NCBI RefSeq assembly: GCF_013184495.1
Contig: NZ_JAAOIY010000001.1
Span: 1,178,001-1,242,000 of the forward strand
Direction: 5' to 3'
Length of the DNA stretch: 64,000 nucleotides
Source of the DNA: Sporosarcina jiandibaonis
Lineage (GTDB): Bacteria > Bacillota > Bacilli > Bacillales_A > Planococcaceae
Below, one piece after another: positions 61,494-64,000 of this stretch. The position numbers were made by a program, and so were the translations under genes. Position 1 is the first letter of the stretch, and each line of letters opens with the position of its first letter. The notes under the pieces are model-generated. The model was not told the DNA's origin. It worked only from the letters and a program-made list of their open reading frames with translations, and did not search any database.

Positions 61494-61520
61494 GGATAAA
61501 CCTCGCCTTCGGAAAAATAG

Positions 61521-61547
61521 ACCAGGAACCCTTTATAGGTTCCTGGT
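61521..61547 (-). terminator. Hairpin between the pectate lyase and acetylesterase genes
   Basis: ACCAGGAACC and GGTTCCTGGT form a perfect 10-bp stem, followed on the minus strand by CTATTTTTCC. It should end most transcripts of the pectate lyase gene while allowing some read-through. Confidence 0.75.
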
Positions 61548-61591
61548 TTCTTTGGTAATTATTACTTTAAAGAGCATCTTTCATTCCGCTA

Positions 61592-64000
61592 TTAGCGATT
61601 TCCGTTCCCATTTCCGTTGTTGTTACCATTACCATTGCTGTTTCCATTTCCTTTACCGTTGCCTTTGCCAGGTGCCTTCTTCAATCCTTCAATCGCTTCT
61701 GCCAAAGCCACAATCGCTGCACTCAATTCTTCTTCTGTTGCAATCGTTTCTAGTGTTGCTTCCGCTGCTTCAATGGCTTCTTGCAATGCTGCAAATGACG
61801 ATTTTGTATACTTTTTCTTGTCATTTGAAATCACTGTTGCTTCTGCAATCAATTCCTCTAACTCCGTTATATCAATCAAAGGGGGATCTTCTGGTCCAAC
61901 GACTTCGTCAAATGTTGCCCAAATAATTGCCCACTGATTTTCCTTAACCGAAAGAATTCGACCTTTATGATCAAAAGTAAAGAGGTTCTCAAAACTTCCG
62001 AGAATGTCAGCGGAATGTTCAGCTGATAGTTCTTCTCCTGATTTATTTACCGTTCGTGTTCCGTTAAAGAGATAGTTTCGATCCGATCCCAACGCTGAAG
62101 GATAACTATCTTTGGACGTCCCAGACGTTTTTATGGAAATGAAACCGTTGATTGTGAAATCGGTTGCGATTCCACCATACGTTGAAAAGCCCAAGTTTGT
62201 GCCATTTTCAGCACTAATATTATTTTCAGCGATGACGCCCGGGTTACTGTTACTTGTATAACCGTACGTGCCATTACCAAAAGCAAGGCTGTTTTTAATG
62301 ACATGCGGAACGTGAACCCCTTCCCCGCCGAGTTTGAATCCGTTTTTGTCGCCGCTGCCTACATGACCGTTCGACAATGTTCCATTATTAAATGCAATAC
62401 TGTTTTCGATCAAAACAGCACCGATCGCGCCTGTGCCAACTTTCGTATACAAATCCCAACCATCATCGATATTATTGTAAGCAACTGTTCCTCTGAAGAC
62501 GTTTCCATCACCAGAAGTTAATTTCGCCGCAAAACCATCCGCATTATTTTCAGCCGGATCACTATTGTCGAATGAAATACTGTTTAGAATCAGGTTATAC
62601 GATGGCCATTTCGATTTGTCTTCTTCATATGCATCCGTACGGCTAATTTGCAGACCTGTATCGCCGTTTTCAAACGTCCTGATATTTTCAATCGTGTTGT
62701 GGCTGCCGCCTATTGTATACCCTTTTGTATTTCCGGCAGACCGTGCAAAGTCAATCCCTTCGACATGCCAGTAGTTCCCGCTATGCACGACGCCTTCCGA
62801 TTTTTTATCAAAATCAATAAGCGGTCGTTCAGTTGCATCAGGGTCAGCAATCAAGTATTTCATCGCTTCTTTTGTTCCGTCATTAAACTTTTTGATTTCA
62901 AGTGGCGACGAACGAACATAATGACCTTCGAGGACAATAATTTTTTGTCCTTCCATTACGAATTCAATCGCGGTATCTAAATCGAGTGGAGATTCTTTCG
63001 TCCCGTGTCCCGCGCTTGTTCCAACTGGCGACACGTAAATATTGCCGTCCTCCGCATATGTTTTCATCGTTACCGTGAAGTTCCGTACAATTTTATTATA
63101 ATTTGTTAAATACTGTGTATCGTCAGGCAAAAAAGCGATGCTAAAATTTGTATCCGCATTATCGTTAATAATCGTCGGTAAATCAACGACTTTTCCTGCT
63201 TCGACAACTGCATCTTCCACGATGATGTCTTGCCCTTTTTTAACCGTTACCGTTCCATTAACATTCGATTTAACGAGTAATGAATATTCCGTTTTGGAAA
63301 CTTTGTCTAAAGACATCACTTCCAATTCAGGTGTTACCGCTCTAGCAGGAGGCGATACTTTTGGTGAATCTGTCGCTGCAGCCGTTACTGTTAAATCGAT
63401 GTTGCGAACTTCAATCGTCGCTAAACGCGCTGTATAAAAACCGACGTACATTTTCCCGTCTTGCGTTGTTAAGATTTCAGGTTCATGAATGATTTCTTCT
63501 TGACCGTCATTTATTTTACCCGTGAAACCGCTATTCGTTTTTTCTAGTGTAAGTCGATAATTTTCTGCGGTATTATTCGCATCCGGCCTTGTTGGGTCCA
63601 ACATGATTTTTTGGATGCCCTGACTGCCTTCCCCGTCAGAAGCGACTACACCCGTTCTCGCAAATAATTGTGTGCCCATCGGCTCGCGTGTTCCGCCGCT
63701 AAATCCGCCGATCGCGGCAATGTTCGAAGCAAAAACGCTTGAATCATTCGCGGGCCCGTTCACATCTCTCGCCATAATTCCGAAAGATTCTTGGCCATCA
63801 TAAGGCGTTTTCGCAAATGCTTGCACTTTAATATCCGCCGATAAAACAAAGTTTTCTTTTTCAGCATCAAGCTCCGTATAGTAAAATGTGATTCCATCAT
63901 GATCGCCTGTGATTTTCCCGCCGCCTTCAAGTGCGACAAGTTTAATCGCGCCATCTTCTAGTACTTCAATATAATTATTGGCTGTGGAAGATGATTGACC
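61592..64000 (-). CDS. Pectate lyase family 9-like protein (partial, N-terminus outside window)
   Basis: An open frame of 802 residues reaching the right edge, so the start and signal peptide lie beyond it. From the N-terminal side: a concanavalin-like region (FTGKINDGQEEIIHEPEILT), a short Ig-like region, then a right-handed beta-helix introduced by IYVSPVGTSAGHGTKESPLD. The helix shows the PL9 pattern: NADGFAAKL with the candidate catalytic lysine, YNNIDDGWDLYT, and KNGFKLGGEGVHVPHVIKNSLAF. After it come a helical FIVAR-like stretch (YTKSSFAALQEAIEAAEATL) and a low-complexity Gly-Asn tail (GNGKGNGNSNGNGNN). It probably cleaves polygalacturonate outside the cell, supplying the uronate genes nearby. 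Confidence 0.88.
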   Translation of the reverse strand, partial: GQSSSTANNYIEVLEDGAIKLVALEGGGKITGDHDGITFYYTELDAEKENFVLSADIKVQAFAKTPYDGQESFGIMARDVNGPANDSSVFASNIAAIGGFSGGTREPMGTQLFARTGVVASDGEGSQGIQKIMLDPTRPDANNTAENYRLTLEKTNSGFTGKINDGQEEIIHEPEILTTQDGKMYVGFYTARLATIEVRNIDLTVTAAATDSPKVSPPARAVTPELEVMSLDKVSKTEYSLLVKSNVNGTVTVKKGQDIIVEDAVVEAGKVVDLPTIINDNADTNFSIAFLPDDTQYLTNYNKIVRNFTVTMKTYAEDGNIYVSPVGTSAGHGTKESPLDLDTAIEFVMEGQKIIVLEGHYVRSSPLEIKKFNDGTKEAMKYLIADPDATERPLIDFDKKSEGVVHSGNYWHVEGIDFARSAGNTKGYTIGGSHNTIENIRTFENGDTGLQISRTDAYEEDKSKWPSYNLILNSISFDNSDPAENNADGFAAKLTSGDGNVFRGTVAYNNIDDGWDLYTKVGTGAIGAVLIENSIAFNNGTLSNGHVGSGDKNGFKLGGEGVHVPHVIKNSLAFGNGTYGYTSNSNPGVIAENNISAENGTNLGFSTYGGIATDFTINGFISIKTSGTSKDSYPSALGSDRNYLFNGTRTVNKSGEELSAEHSADILGSFENLFTFDHKGRILSVKENQWAIIWATFDEVVGPEDPPLIDITELEELIAEATVISNDKKKYTKSSFAALQEAIEAAEATLETIATEEELSAAIVALAEAIEGLKKAPGKGNGKGNGNSNGNGNNNGNGNGNR

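Noticed and set aside
1..64000. CRISPR arrays, tRNA, rRNA genes, prophage or integrative-element ends
   Set aside because: No regularly spaced repeats, no tRNA- or rRNA-like sequence, and no integrase or phage genes were seen. The only mobile-element trace is the IS1182-type remnant.

Overview
The window looks like a chromosome segment of a low-GC, endospore-forming Bacillota, probably Bacillaceae or Planococcaceae. The clues are a complete sda gene behind DnaA boxes, CcpA-type cre sites, strong Bacillus-like ribosome binding sites, lipoprotein sugar-binding proteins without their own ABC ATPases, and Bacillus-type ptsH, ptsI, pgi and pgcA. Most genes lie on the minus strand and serve carbohydrate uptake and breakdown. 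I saw no rRNA, tRNA, CRISPR array or intact insertion sequence.

Layout. 1-3553: a sugar ABC importer (binding protein, two permeases, one cut by the window edge) and a DUF624 membrane protein on the other strand. 3690-5964: an acyl-CoA dehydrogenase, a possibly broken DUF3870-like gene and three tiny genes. 6121-7598: an HTH-TPR regulator of the RRNPP type overlapping a 48-residue secreted peptide gene, a likely quorum-sensing pair, followed by an IS1182-type transposase remnant. 8384-9100: sda with its DnaA boxes, and a 55-residue gene. 9144-11672: a PAS-GGDEF-EAL protein. 11833-23288: a Gat-family PTS operon of the pentitol type (regulator, EIIA, EIIB, EIIC, two polyol-phosphate dehydrogenases, deoC, transketolase), followed by ptsH and ptsI.

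23504-31975: an MsmX-like ATPase, a PucR-type regulator, and a second sugar ABC operon with a GH2 glycosidase and an ArsR-type regulator. 32204-42600: a disaccharide phosphorolysis operon with two different GH65 phosphorylases, a third ABC importer, DUF624, LacI and beta-phosphoglucomutase, controlled from an operator cluster at 42622-42755. 42994-46048: pgi and pgcA, which take the resulting glucose phosphates into glycolysis.

47240-64000: hexuronate and pectin functions. A PL9-type pectate lyase and a rhamnogalacturonan acetylesterase lie near tagaturonate epimerase (uxaE), a TRAP transporter, a fructuronate reductase-like SDR, a gluconokinase-type kinase, and a LarA-family nickel-pincer epimerase with larB, larE and a larC gene reduced to its LarC2 half. 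Read together these genes suggest an unusual route: tagaturonate to fructuronate (UxaE), to D-mannonate (SDR), to D-gluconate (nickel-dependent C2 epimerisation), to 6-phosphogluconate (kinase). It would replace the UxuA/KDG route. Two promoters in this cluster share a 19-bp operator-like element (15 of 19 identical) at the same place just after the predicted transcription start, which ties the TRAP-larE unit to the larA unit.
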